Source: DATAXP01 sp963708675 | GTDB lineage: Bacteria > Planctomycetota > Planctomycetia > Pirellulales > PNKZ01 | Reading direction: 5' to 3' | Length of the DNA stretch: 64,000 nt | Assembly (NCBI GenBank): GCA_963708675.1 | Contig: CAVPTO010000003.1 | Span: 5,456,001-5,520,000 of the forward strand | Shown: piece by piece, positions 51,259 through 60,559 of the stretch | Layout: the number at the start of each line of letters is the position of its first letter | How positions within the stretch are numbered: the stretch's first letter is position 1 | Notes under the pieces: generated by a model | What the model saw: the letters and a program-made list of their open reading frames with translations, nothing else | Database searches by the model: none | Told to the model about the DNA's origin: nothing | Made by a program: the position numbers and the translations under genes

Positions 51259-53030
51259 TCTGCACGAACCCTCGATCCGGCAGTTGGCTGTTGTCGGAAG
51301 GTCTTGAATCGACAGGCGTTGCAGGTCGACCTCGTGAATGGTTTCACGAGACTGCTGAAGCCAGGGAATGTGCTCGCTTTGGAATCCCGATGCCGGTGCA
51401 TGGCATGTATGCGCAATACATTGCCCGGCTTAAGGAAGCCCATTCGACGGCCAACGGCGTGTTTGGCTGGAAGCTGCACTATTACCAGTTCGAACAGCTG
51501 CTGCCCAAATTGCGAGCAAGTGACGGCTGCCAAGGCATGCGGTGTCCGCAGGTGATTTCGGCGGTGTTCCCACGAGTCAAGTATCTGTGGTTGACGCGGC
51601 GCGACAAGGAACGGCAGGCCGTGTCATACCATCGCGCGGTCCAAACCGACGGCTGGTGGCAAAAGGAAGGTCAGCAGCCGGAACGTCGCCCCGGCACGGT
51701 TGACGAGCCCTTTTTCGATCCGCAAGGGATCGAGCACCTGGAGAATTTGCTCCACGGCAATGAACGAGGGTGGCAGCGATTCTTCGAAGAGGCTCACGTG
51801 GCACCGCTGGTGATCGCCTACGAAGACTTCGCAGCCGATTATGACGGCACAATCCGTCAAATCCTTGGCTGGCTCGGCGTGGAGTCGGCGGCGCACGTTC
51901 TTATCCCGCAAACGAAACTGAAGAAACAGGCCGATTCGATCAGCGAGGAATGGGTCCGGCGTTATCGGCAATTCAAGCGTCAGTCGGCGGCACCCGGCTC
52001 AGTACAGGTCGCACCGACGTCGACGAATTCGAATATTCCTGAACGATGGAAGCGGTGGATCGGAGAGAACAAGCTAGCCAATACCCCCGACACCGCCATC
52101 GTCGAGACGCTGGTCAACAACGGTATCCCGTGCGAAGCGGCCGCCGCTGAGGTAGCTCGGGCCGACTCCAATCCGTATCTGCAAGCCGGCGACTGGATGG
52201 CCCAGCGATTGCGAAAGATCGAATCGCTGCTGGGCGTTTATCGCTCGTTGGCGAACCTGCACCCATATCAAGGCGAGATCGAGCGGCGGTCGTGTGTCTC
52301 TCGGGCGGAATTCTTGGAATGCTACTACGTCGCCAACCGGCCCGTCATCCTAGAGGGACAGCTACGCGATTGGCCAGCAATGACTCGCTGGACGCCGGAA
52401 TTCTTCAAAACGATGCTCGGCCGGGAAGAGGTCGAGATCATGGCAGGCCGCAACGCCGACCCGAGCTATGAGATCAACGCCTTCGAGCATTGTCGTAAAG
52501 TGCTGTTTGGTGAGTATGTCGACATGGTCCACGCGGGCGGGGCCACGAACGACTATTATCTGGTGGCGAATAATGGCTTCTTCAAGCGCCCGGTGGCACA
52601 GCAACTCCTCCAGGACATTCGACTGTTCCCCGAATATCTAAGTCAGCAAATGGGGACACACCAGATTTTCTTCTGGTATGGCCCGGCCGGCACAGTCACG
52701 CCGCTGCATCATGACACGTCGAACATTTTCATGGCGCAGGTTTGGGGCCGCAAACAAGTAAAGCTGATATCGCCGAATGACTACGAGTTCATCTACAACG
52801 ACATTGGCGTGTTCAGTCAGGTTGATTGTTACAAACCGGACTTGGTTCGTTTTCCGCTTTTCACAAAGGCGACCATCAAGGAGATCGTGCTGGAGCCGGG
52901 CGAGGTGCTATTCTTGCCGGTGGGTTGGTGGCATCATGTTCGGGCGTTGGACGTCAGCCTGACCTTGACGTTTACCAACTTCGTTTTCCCGAACCATTAC
53001 GAGTGGAGAATGCCGCAAATTCGCAAATGA
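51234..53030 (+). CDS. Stf0-type sulfotransferase fused to a JmjC/cupin_8 hydroxylase
   Basis: 598 residues from a TTG; the first domain starts at once, so this start is reasonable. Residues about 5-240 are a Stf0-like sulfotransferase: CTNPRSGSWLLSEGL (PAPS 5'-phosphosulfate loop) and WLTRRDKERQAVSYHRAVQ (3'-phosphate binding). A helical linker (NIPERWKRWIGENKL) leads to a cupin_8/JmjC domain with PLHHDTSNIFMAQVWGRK (iron-binding HxD) and LFLPVGWWHHVRAL (distal His). It could sulfate and hydroxylate the same substrate. A glycosyltransferase-like gene follows. Confidence 0.85.
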   Translation: MEPRTFYVICTNPRSGSWLLSEGLESTGVAGRPREWFHETAEARECARFGIPMPVHGMYAQYIARLKEAHSTANGVFGWKLHYYQFEQLLPKLRASDGCQGMRCPQVISAVFPRVKYLWLTRRDKERQAVSYHRAVQTDGWWQKEGQQPERRPGTVDEPFFDPQGIEHLENLLHGNERGWQRFFEEAHVAPLVIAYEDFAADYDGTIRQILGWLGVESAAHVLIPQTKLKKQADSISEEWVRRYRQFKRQSAAPGSVQVAPTSTNSNIPERWKRWIGENKLANTPDTAIVETLVNNGIPCEAAAAEVARADSNPYLQAGDWMAQRLRKIESLLGVYRSLANLHPYQGEIERRSCVSRAEFLECYYVANRPVILEGQLRDWPAMTRWTPEFFKTMLGREEVEIMAGRNADPSYEINAFEHCRKVLFGEYVDMVHAGGATNDYYLVANNGFFKRPVAQQLLQDIRLFPEYLSQQMGTHQIFFWYGPAGTVTPLHHDTSNIFMAQVWGRKQVKLISPNDYEFIYNDIGVFSQVDCYKPDLVRFPLFTKATIKEIVLEPGEVLFLPVGWWHHVRALDVSLTLTFTNFVFPNHYEWRMPQIRK

Positions 53031-53133
53031 CCGGTGGTCGCGTAGCGAGGGTTCGGCACTCTCCGAACTCCTCGAATTGGGCATGACACGATTAAATTGG
53101 CACGGGTTGATACCCACGCAAGGAAGGTTTCGT

Positions 53134-53964
53134 ATGCCGCGGCCAGTAGTGGCATTCCTTCGGACCAACATAAATTGGTTGGATATGACCTGGGAGGAGT
53201 TCGAGGCTCTTGAGGAGCGCAACGACACGGCGCGTCGCGTCAATCACCGGGAAAAAGGCTTGCTAAGCAACGCGATCCAGATTTGGAATGACCTATTCGG
53301 AGTTTCTTACTTCGCGATTCGCCATCGACTCCGGCTGATCGCTGAAACGACCTGGGCGCAGATTCTTGACCTCGATGTGTTCATCAAGAGCTCGACGTCC
53401 GACTCGTTGCTCGAGTCATTCGACGATTTCATTGTTATGCCTGTAGACGACGACGATTGGTTCCACCCCCGAGTTGCTCAAGTTCTTCGTAAGCATTTTA
53501 CGAGCAGCAGTGAAGGTTTTTATTGGGACGATGCGGTGTTGGGCGGTACCCATAAAAGAGGGGGTATTCATTGCGTTCAGAATTTCGCACTGCGGTCGCC
53601 GAACAGGCAACTCTGCACGAACAACTATGCATTGACCAAAGCAGGATACTTCAAGCACTCCGTGGACGACCGACGTCGAATCCTACTCGACCACGTGTAC
53701 GCGAACGATCTTTTTCTGCAAGGACTCGCCCGGTGCGAGCACGTCCCACATTGGCTCCTGAGTATGACCAACAAGACTATTGCGTCTTCGGTCAACCTAC
53801 GGTCGACGGAAGGGCCATTGCACTTGCTGACGCGCCTTAAGACGCTGATAGAGGCTCCTCTAGAGATACCCCAATCCGTCATGTGGGCTTCGGGCTATAT
53901 CCGTCAGATTCAGGAGCTTAATCGAGAGCTATACGAGAGTGCCTCAGGTCATGCGCGGTTGTAG
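53134..53964 (+). CDS. GT-A-like glycosyltransferase
   Basis: 276 residues; ATG 53134 follows GGAAGG. It shows LDLDVFIKSSTSDSLLESFD and then PVDDDDWFHPRVAQV, an Asp-rich DxD-type metal/nucleotide-sugar motif, and GLARCEHVPHWLLSMTNKTI toward the end. The fold resembles small GT-A transferases, though the family is not named with certainty. It lies 103 bases after the sulfotransferase/cupin gene and probably acts on the same product. An IS5-type element follows 11 bases after its stop. Confidence 0.6.
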   Translation: MPRPVVAFLRTNINWLDMTWEEFEALEERNDTARRVNHREKGLLSNAIQIWNDLFGVSYFAIRHRLRLIAETTWAQILDLDVFIKSSTSDSLLESFDDFIVMPVDDDDWFHPRVAQVLRKHFTSSSEGFYWDDAVLGGTHKRGGIHCVQNFALRSPNRQLCTNNYALTKAGYFKHSVDDRRRILLDHVYANDLFLQGLARCEHVPHWLLSMTNKTIASSVNLRSTEGPLHLLTRLKTLIEAPLEIPQSVMWASGYIRQIQELNRELYESASGHARL

Positions 53965-53975
53965 GAAAACTGTCT

Positions 53976-54898
53976 CTACAAGTAGTTTCAGAACCGTCGC
54001 AACACGATGACGAGACAGGCAAGTTGTGCGAAGCCATGGAACAGGAAGGCGTGATACTCGTAGCGAGTGACGAGGCGCCGGAAGGCATGCAGCCATCCGA
54101 TCGTGCGCTCGATGATCCATCGCTTACGATAACGCCGCAGAGCGCGGCCATCCTGCGTGGCCGGCTGTACCCGCTTGCGACGATGCGGACAGATCAGCTC
54201 GATGTCGCGTGCCTGGAGCCGGTCACGCAATGGGTCGCTATCAGCAGCGCGATCGTAGATCAGATGGTTGGGAACGTAACGCGTTACAGCGCGATCGAGC
54301 AAGGGCTCGATCAGAGTCACTTCGGCCGGGCTGGCGCTATCGATATCTACGCCCAGCGGCAGACCGCGGCCATCGACCAAGAGCATGAGCTTGGTCCCTT
54401 TGCCACGCTTGGTGGGACCGACGAGATCGCCCCCTTTTTCGCTGAGGCAAACGTGCCATCGGCAATGCCTTGTCGCCAATCGACCTCACCTTGCCGATCG
54501 AGCTTGTTCACAAGGCGCCGCCACGCCTTCTCCCACACACCATTGGCAGACCACGTTACGAAGCGACGCCAATACGTCACGTATGAAGGGAATGTGCGCG
54601 GCAGATCCTTCCAAAGTGCGCCGCTGCGTAACACCCACAACACCCCTTCCAGACAACGACGTGGATCGTGGCGAGGTTGACCGCCTCGAGGGTTCGGTGC
54701 CGGGTCCGCCAGCAGATCGGCAATCAACGACCATTGTTCGTCCGATAAAGCTTCGGATCTGCTAACTGCTTGTGCTTCCGACATAAACCCAAACGCTCCT
54801 TCAATCGACTCGTTTCAGAACACCTCCTGCATCTTCTGATACGAACCAACCGAACTAAGCGTTTAGCTATCAACCGTTAGATTCGAAACTGCTTCTAG
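53976..54898 (-). mobile_element. IS5-family (IS427-like) insertion sequence
   Basis: Ends CTACAAGTAGTTTC and GAAACTGCTTCTAG are inverted with 12 of 14 matches. It contains a two-frame transposase. The target duplication is short (TA or CTA) and not certain; the bounds may be off by a few bases. Confidence 0.7.
53988..54784 (-). CDS. IS5/IS427-type transposase in two frames
   Basis: OrfA (54347-54784) has the N-terminal LSDEQWSLIADLLADP, LWVLRSGALWKDLPRTFPSY and VDWRQGIADGTFASAKKGA. OrfB (to 53988) continues DLVGPTKRGKGTKLMLLVDG, IYDRAADSDPLRDRLQARDI and RYRKRWIIERTIGWLHAFRR (DDE). The frames meet at GCGAAAAAGGGGGCG, a slippery run where IS427-type elements make a fusion by programmed frameshifting. 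Probably functional. Confidence 0.85.
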
Positions 54899-55019
54899 TA
54901 AATCCACGCGAGTCGGCAGCTGTCCACTCCTTTGACAAGCGTTCGGCGAATTTCTTGACTATTGAACGATTCGACTGCCTAGATGACTCAGACACGCAGT
55001 CTGCCGCAAAGGAAGATGG

Positions 55020-55607
55020 ATGAAAGACGCCGCGGAAATATTGGAAGGAATCAGCGAGGTTATCACGTCACTTGCCAGCCTCGCATGGCCATTTCTCTTG
55101 CTTGGAGTCATTTTTCTGTTCCGGCGAGAAGTTGGGCAACTGTTTTACTCAGGTCTCGATGTAGGTTTCGAGTTGTTCGGCAGTAAAATACGAATCCGGC
55201 CGACAAAGCCTCCCCAGGACAAGTCGAGCCTTCCACCAATTCCAAAGCAAGATCAGCTTCCCTCAGACTATGTCTACTTAAACCACACTTCGTTCATCAG
55301 GGAGAACATGCAGGAGGAGTTCCACAAGCGGACAGGTGTCCAATTGCCTCATTACGATATTCGTGTGATCGTCGACTCGTACTATTCAGGTGCGATTGAT
55401 GCGATTGAGCGTGTGGAATACGTGTTGCACGAGGCATATCCCAATCCTATTCAGGTTCGCACCAATCGAGCGAACAAATTTCTCCTGAAGGAGGTCGCCA
55501 ACGGTGAATACGTATTACTTGCAAAAGTCTCTTTTCGGAATCGAAAGCAGCCAACTGTATTGCAACGGTATATAACGCTTTGGAAGGATGGTCCACGATT
55601 AGAATAA
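55020..55607 (+). CDS. Membrane-anchored prokaryotic YEATS (pYEATS) protein
   Basis: 195 residues; AAGGA precedes the ATG. One membrane segment at about 19-36 (LAWPFLLLGVIFLFRR), a Pro-rich linker, then a C-terminal domain from about 105 with IRVIVDSYYSGAIDAIERVE, YVLHEAYPNPIQVRTNRANK and EYVLLAKVSF...RYITLW. This is the pYEATS pattern (LH..(Y/F)P.P...R...F.L....GE(Y/F)). pYEATS has been described in predicted bacterial conflict or stress systems as a ligand-sensing module. It converges on the patatin-like membrane protein. Confidence 0.8.
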   Translation: MKDAAEILEGISEVITSLASLAWPFLLLGVIFLFRREVGQLFYSGLDVGFELFGSKIRIRPTKPPQDKSSLPPIPKQDQLPSDYVYLNHTSFIRENMQEEFHKRTGVQLPHYDIRVIVDSYYSGAIDAIERVEYVLHEAYPNPIQVRTNRANKFLLKEVANGEYVLLAKVSFRNRKQPTVLQRYITLWKDGPRLE

Positions 55608-55705
55608 GAAAGGAGTCGAGATCGAGTATGAGTAGTCTGTGTTATTGACCTTTGCCTGGTGAATTATCTCTCAGCTGCTATCGCGCTAAGTTTCGTAAGA
55701 AGGGG

Positions 55706-56310
55706 ATGAGACCTTCTGGAACTGCAGAACAATTGGAAGCGCGTCGGCTGGTGGCGGCTCGGATGTTTGCGTTGAAGAAGACGCATCCGGAAGTTGCAGC
55801 GGCGTGCGGCGTGACCGTTGCGGCCGTGAAGCACTGGAAGTGCGCCTGGCGTGAACGTCGCGCAGCCGGCCTGGCCGCAAGGCGGCATCCGGGCCCAACG
55901 CCCAATCTGTCCGACGACGACTTGGTACGGCTGGAGAAGACCCTGGGCGCCGGCGCGCACAAAGCAGGTTTCGACTCGGACCTGTGGACCTGCCCGCGCG
56001 TGGCGCAGGTGATCGAGCGGCGGTTCGGCGTCGCGTACCATCCGGCGCACGTCTGGAAGATTCTCCAGAAGCTCGGCTGGTCGTGCCAGAAGCCCGAGCG
56101 TCGGGCGCGCGAGCGCGACGAGGCGGCAATCGCCCATTGGCGCAAGGTCCGCTGGCCCGCCATCAAAAAAGGGGCGGCGACGCAAAGCTGTCATCGCATT
56201 TGTCGATGAAAGCGGCTTCTTACTCCAGCCGTTGAACCGACGCACCTGGGCTCCACGGGGCCAGACGCCGGTGCAGTACGCGTGGGATCGGCACGATCGG
56301 CTCGGGTACG
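55706..56310 (+). pseudogene. IS630-family transposase, frameshifted and truncated
   Basis: Starts MRPSGTAEQLEARRLVAARM. Winged-helix domains (AAACGVTVAAVKHWKCAWRE and PRVAQVIERRFGVAYHPAHV) end at AIKKG; the frame then shifts at ATCAAAAAAGGGGCGG, and the DDE domain continues as VIAFVDESGFLLQPLNRRTW until it is cut near 56310. The A6G4 run could allow programmed frameshifting, but the missing C terminus makes the gene inactive. Confidence 0.85.
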
Positions 56311-56366
56311 GCAGTCGTATCCGCTCGCTCAATTTCCGAGTGACTCGATGTGTGGTGTGACGATCA

Positions 56367-56638
56367 TGGAAGTCGCGACCGCCAACGGGGTGACAGCCGA
56401 CGAACGCGAGCGGTTGTTTGCGGCCGCAGAGCGGATATTCCAGATTCACCAGACGGATTGCGCCGAGTGCACATTCGGAATGGCGTGGCTGCACGTTTGC
56501 AGGGCGTCGTCCAACGGCGATAGCCCTCACTCGCTTCAAGAATGGCGCTCAGTCTATGTTGCGCGGACGCCAATGAACGAGGGCAACCAAGAAAGTGGTG
56601 ACCCCTACGGGAACCACGGCCGTCCATTAATAGATTGA
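56367..56638 (+). CDS. Possible hypothetical protein, 90 residues
   Basis: A frame beginning MEVATANGVTADERERLFAA that continues to QIHQTDCAECTFGMAWLHV, with three Cys. It follows directly on the IS630 fragment and may itself be a remnant. No ribosome site is evident. No family recognised. Confidence 0.3.
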
Positions 56639-56742
56639 ATTAAATGGCGACCCGATGCGCATTGAATAAAAGATACCCCGCTTTTATACTCCGACAAAGT
56701 GGATGAATGTCCAATATGGACGACCGCGCCATCATGCGCCGG

Positions 56743-59700
56743 CTATAATCGCATGATCATCGCATCTCCGTGTCGATTGAGGCGGAACCCGGCACCGGCA
56801 TATAGGTCAATAAGGTCGATCCGTAAGTCGCGAGCCGCGCGATCATTCTCGGGCAACCACTGAAGTTTGACCACGCAACATTTAATGTTAAGGCTTTTAT
56901 CGTTGCGCAGTCGTCCGGTCAACTTGTTCAAAAAGTCGCTACCAATCCCCGCATCCCACAATCCGGGAAGCACGAAAAGCTCGTTGCTCTTCCAACTTGC
57001 GACTTCGGGCAGGGCCAGTGGCGCCTTCCTTTTTCTCAAGTAACGAACACACACGATAGCGACTTCAACCCATTGGTTCGCCTGTAGGAGCAATTCGAAA
57101 CTAAAATTTGGTTGAAAGCCACCAGCTTTTGTTTCGGCGACCATCCGCATCGCTAATCCGCCCGTTTTTTTTCCTCGACGTTCCACAAGTTTGCTGCGGT
57201 CTTCCGTCTCATCTAGCGCCGGGATCTTGAGTCTTTCTTGGACAAAATGGCGAAGTGCCGGGCTATACATCGTTCGCAGGAAAGGCCACCATACTCGGAA
57301 CGACGGCATGTGCGACCAGCGCTTAAACAAATTCGTCCAACCAATGTTCAACGGATGGCTTGCATAATTATCAAGATCGCAACGGACGACGACATCCTGC
57401 ATGAATCGTAACATTTGCTGGAGCATTAGGATCGTGGAATGCGTGTTCTGTGAACTGAGTACGTTTCCTAAATTCGAAGGTAATTGACCGGCAACTTCAG
57501 GAAATGCCTCGCGCACAAATGCTGGACTGCATCGCGAATGGATCTCCTGACACAAAGCCTGGTAGCGCTCGTTAAGCTCGGCCAGCGTCGACTCGAGACT
57601 GGGAGGCGTTGGATACCACTCCCGCCGCGCCCGGGTGAAGACCGAGTAGGCATTCTTTCGATCGACGGAGCTCATTCGTTGAACGAATCCCAGGGCGTCC
57701 CACACTGCGTGCTCACCGAGCCGGCGGTAGGCTTCCCATTGTGCTTCGTCGTAAAACTGGTCGGCGGTGGCCTCGTGTGGAAATTGTTGGTTACGCGCCT
57801 TGTACTGCAGTACATCGGATGGCTCGTCGCCATCGAGTGTTGGCTTGAAATAGAGCAGAATCCCCTTGTCACTCTTACGGTCATAGTGGATCGTGCCTAC
57901 CACCATGTGCTGCTTTGACAGTTTGCCGATGGGCTTGAGAGGGTCGGTGTCGATTTCGATCTCGACGCCAAAATCGGCGCGGATACGGCGAACCGCATTT
58001 CCTAGATCATCGAAGTTGATCTCTTCGTCTTGCCCGCAGTCAGAAAGAATAATGTAGCGACAATGTCGGCGTACCAATTCGTACAACGCAAGGTTCTCAA
58101 AATGTCCACCATCCGATAGATGCAGATCGGATTTGAAGTGCGCCCTAAGCTTGGTCAGCCAAGAGGCATCTTTGTAGCGCGAGCAATATACCCATCCGAA
58201 CATCTCGCGAAAATAAAACCAACCAGGCAGCAGTGCACGCCCTAACCTCCGCCTGCGTTTCTTCCTGGCAGATTGATTGTATGGGTCTTCAACCCATAAT
58301 CCCAAACGTAAGTTGAGCGTCGCCATTAAGAATCTTACGGCTGGACCCAGCTTTGCGCTTATGGAACCCATGTTCGGGTTAAACGCGGCCGCTGACGCTG
58401 TTAACGCTGAGCCGAAGCGCAATCGCGGCCTCCGTGCTACTCGGTTTCCGACAGAGATTCCACGTGCTGAAAGTACGGCGCTCTGCGCCGAGCGGTATAG
58501 CGATCCAAGCGGATTATCACCTTGACCATTGGCGGCACAACATACCAAATGAATAGGACGCTGATGGCGGAGCTTCACGAATTCAAAGTCGTCCTCGTAT
58601 CGCGCATTGGTTTCAAGATCGGGCTTTCCTAGAAACGTACGCGCGATCCTATCGCGATAAAAGGAATGAAGCCCCATTGTCTCAAGGTCAAAGAAAAAGA
58701 GCGTGAGTACGATCATCACGGGCGGGCAGATGATAGTGGCCAAGAAATGTTCATGCGTTCCGTAGTTTACGATTGCAGCCGCAAGCGTTGCGATGAGCAC
58801 GACGACCGCGTAACTGAGCAATTGTGGGAATAAGGGTCTCAACTTACTGCTAACGCCAGGCTCTCGTGGCTTAGCCAATGCTTGGATATACCAGTCCCGC
58901 AAGCGTGCAAAAACTACGCTTCCGCCAATCGCTCCAACCACCGCCGGAATCGATGACTGCAAGGTCTTCATTCCGATGGTGCCGACGATCCAAATAGTAA
59001 CCACGGCTATCCAGGCGGCAGCTGCGCCAAAGAGCCGTGCTGTTGACCGTTGCAAAGCATATCGAAACGTCTTTCCCTCGGATTTGCGGTATCGCGAAGT
59101 GAAGAACCGCACAATGAGAAGAGCAGTTCCGGACATGAGCCAAGCCACGGCTGGCCCATAGAGATAATGAGGCTTCCAGGGATCTGCGTCCGCATGAATA
59201 AATGGCAAGTGGGGGGCCCATAGTTCATGCATACTCGGGGGCCGCAACACCGACAAGTGCACGGTCAACATCCACCAAGCAATACTGGTCCCGGCGACGG
59301 GTAACAAGAAAACGCCGACGAACCAGAGGATAAAGTGTGCATGAATACTTTGTACATCTCGCACAACGTTAGCTGGTATTCGTGAGTGGGATCCGGAAGG
59401 CCCAAGAGGGGAGGCGGATGGATGCTTCCATTTCCACCAAAGCTCGTAACATAGCAGGATGACGCAAGTCGAGGCCGGCAAAAAGGCAGTTTGAATACAT
59501 GTACGCAAAGATAATGAAAGGTAATCAGATAGTGTTGCGGAATGGTTAGCCCAAAGGAATGTGACGATACTTTTCCAGATGAGAAAACAGAGACAGAGAG
59601 TCGCCATCGCAGTCGCGACACCAATTAGTACACCACTCAGTATAGTGACAATAGCATACCATAATTCGACCTCGAAAATACCAACACGAGGCACGAGGAA

Positions 59701-60195
59701 TCGGCTGAATGATCGCAAATGGCGGATCTCGTCGGTTTCGTCACGGATCCATTCGCCACGGTCATCGTAGCCAGGGAGGTCCTTCCGGCCGGACTGTTTC
59801 GTGCCTTTCGTTGGGTTTGTGGTGCGCGACCCTCGCGTTTGACTATTGTTGTGATACATCCACGCGCTGTACCAGCCCCCTACATATCCGCCGCCGGAGA
59901 CCGTCGACAAGTAATCAACGTGCCGGAGTAAATTGAGTCCGACCAATCCTTGCAATAGTCCCAGATTGAAAGTGGCACTTCGGATGCCGCCGCCCGACAA
60001 CGCTACTCCCACCCGATCATGGGGAGCAAATGTTACATAGGGTTCGCGATGGTCATCGTCGTTCGCGTCTTTATTAAGGGGGCCGAATTGAGGTTTGCCA
60101 AGCGCTTTTCTATCGCGCCATTCATCGCAACGATTCAGGAACATGCGTTCGCTTTTGTATAACTCGCTGAATGTCGTAAACGGCTTTTTTGCCAT
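56743..60195 (-). CDS. Patatin-like phospholipase with multi-span membrane region
   Basis: 1,150 residues. Patatin motifs: GVALSGGGIRSATFNLGLLQ (oxyanion loop, about residues 62-81), STVSGGGYVGGW (nucleophile serine, about 98-109) and SDLHLSDGGHFENLALYELV (catalytic Asp in DGG, about 713-732). Between them lie about eight to nine membrane segments (from LWYAIVTILSGVLIGVATA to FLATIICPPVMIVLTLFFF). A long cytosolic C-terminal region of about 400 residues has no known fold to me. It likely hydrolyses membrane lipids; the split of the patatin domain by a membrane block is known in a group of large bacterial patatin proteins. Confidence 0.85.
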   Translation of the reverse strand: MAKKPFTTFSELYKSERMFLNRCDEWRDRKALGKPQFGPLNKDANDDDHREPYVTFAPHDRVGVALSGGGIRSATFNLGLLQGLVGLNLLRHVDYLSTVSGGGYVGGWYSAWMYHNNSQTRGSRTTNPTKGTKQSGRKDLPGYDDRGEWIRDETDEIRHLRSFSRFLVPRVGIFEVELWYAIVTILSGVLIGVATAMATLCLCFLIWKSIVTFLWANHSATLSDYLSLSLRTCIQTAFLPASTCVILLCYELWWKWKHPSASPLGPSGSHSRIPANVVRDVQSIHAHFILWFVGVFLLPVAGTSIAWWMLTVHLSVLRPPSMHELWAPHLPFIHADADPWKPHYLYGPAVAWLMSGTALLIVRFFTSRYRKSEGKTFRYALQRSTARLFGAAAAWIAVVTIWIVGTIGMKTLQSSIPAVVGAIGGSVVFARLRDWYIQALAKPREPGVSSKLRPLFPQLLSYAVVVLIATLAAAIVNYGTHEHFLATIICPPVMIVLTLFFFDLETMGLHSFYRDRIARTFLGKPDLETNARYEDDFEFVKLRHQRPIHLVCCAANGQGDNPLGSLYRSAQSAVLSARGISVGNRVARRPRLRFGSALTASAAAFNPNMGSISAKLGPAVRFLMATLNLRLGLWVEDPYNQSARKKRRRRLGRALLPGWFYFREMFGWVYCSRYKDASWLTKLRAHFKSDLHLSDGGHFENLALYELVRRHCRYIILSDCGQDEEINFDDLGNAVRRIRADFGVEIEIDTDPLKPIGKLSKQHMVVGTIHYDRKSDKGILLYFKPTLDGDEPSDVLQYKARNQQFPHEATADQFYDEAQWEAYRRLGEHAVWDALGFVQRMSSVDRKNAYSVFTRARREWYPTPPSLESTLAELNERYQALCQEIHSRCSPAFVREAFPEVAGQLPSNLGNVLSSQNTHSTILMLQQMLRFMQDVVVRCDLDNYASHPLNIGWTNLFKRWSHMPSFRVWWPFLRTMYSPALRHFVQERLKIPALDETEDRSKLVERRGKKTGGLAMRMVAETKAGGFQPNFSFELLLQANQWVEVAIVCVRYLRKRKAPLALPEVASWKSNELFVLPGLWDAGIGSDFLNKLTGRLRNDKSLNIKCCVVKLQWLPENDRAARDLRIDLIDLYAGAGFRLNRHGDAMIMRL

Positions 60196-60559
60196 GACAC
60201 ATTCTCTAGCTATGTGTAAGACTTAGAACGGAGCCAGTGTTCAGACCATCAAAGTGCGATTCACCGAAACAGTGTCCTCGTGCCACAAAGAAACTATGGT
60301 GTAAGGGGTGTAGATGGCGAGTGTGTCTGACGCTGATATTGCGCGTGTGACGGACAGAATGCAACCACATGGTTGCAAAAAACGCCGGCTTTTGACAGCC
60401 GACCGTCACACCGGCAGACTCACTCGATCGGCCCTTAGATTACTGGCCGATTAGATAGCGCCTTGATTAGCTCGCGGATGTCCTCGTTTCGCCAAGCCGT
60501 GCATCGTTCCGTCAATTTTACAGGCTTTGGAAAGCGGCCTGATTTCACGCCTTTTTTAC
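60196..60559. other. Intergenic region, no gene seen
   Basis: Upstream region of the patatin gene up to the ISAs1-like element. No gene, repeat or RNA structure is clear. Confidence 0.35.
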
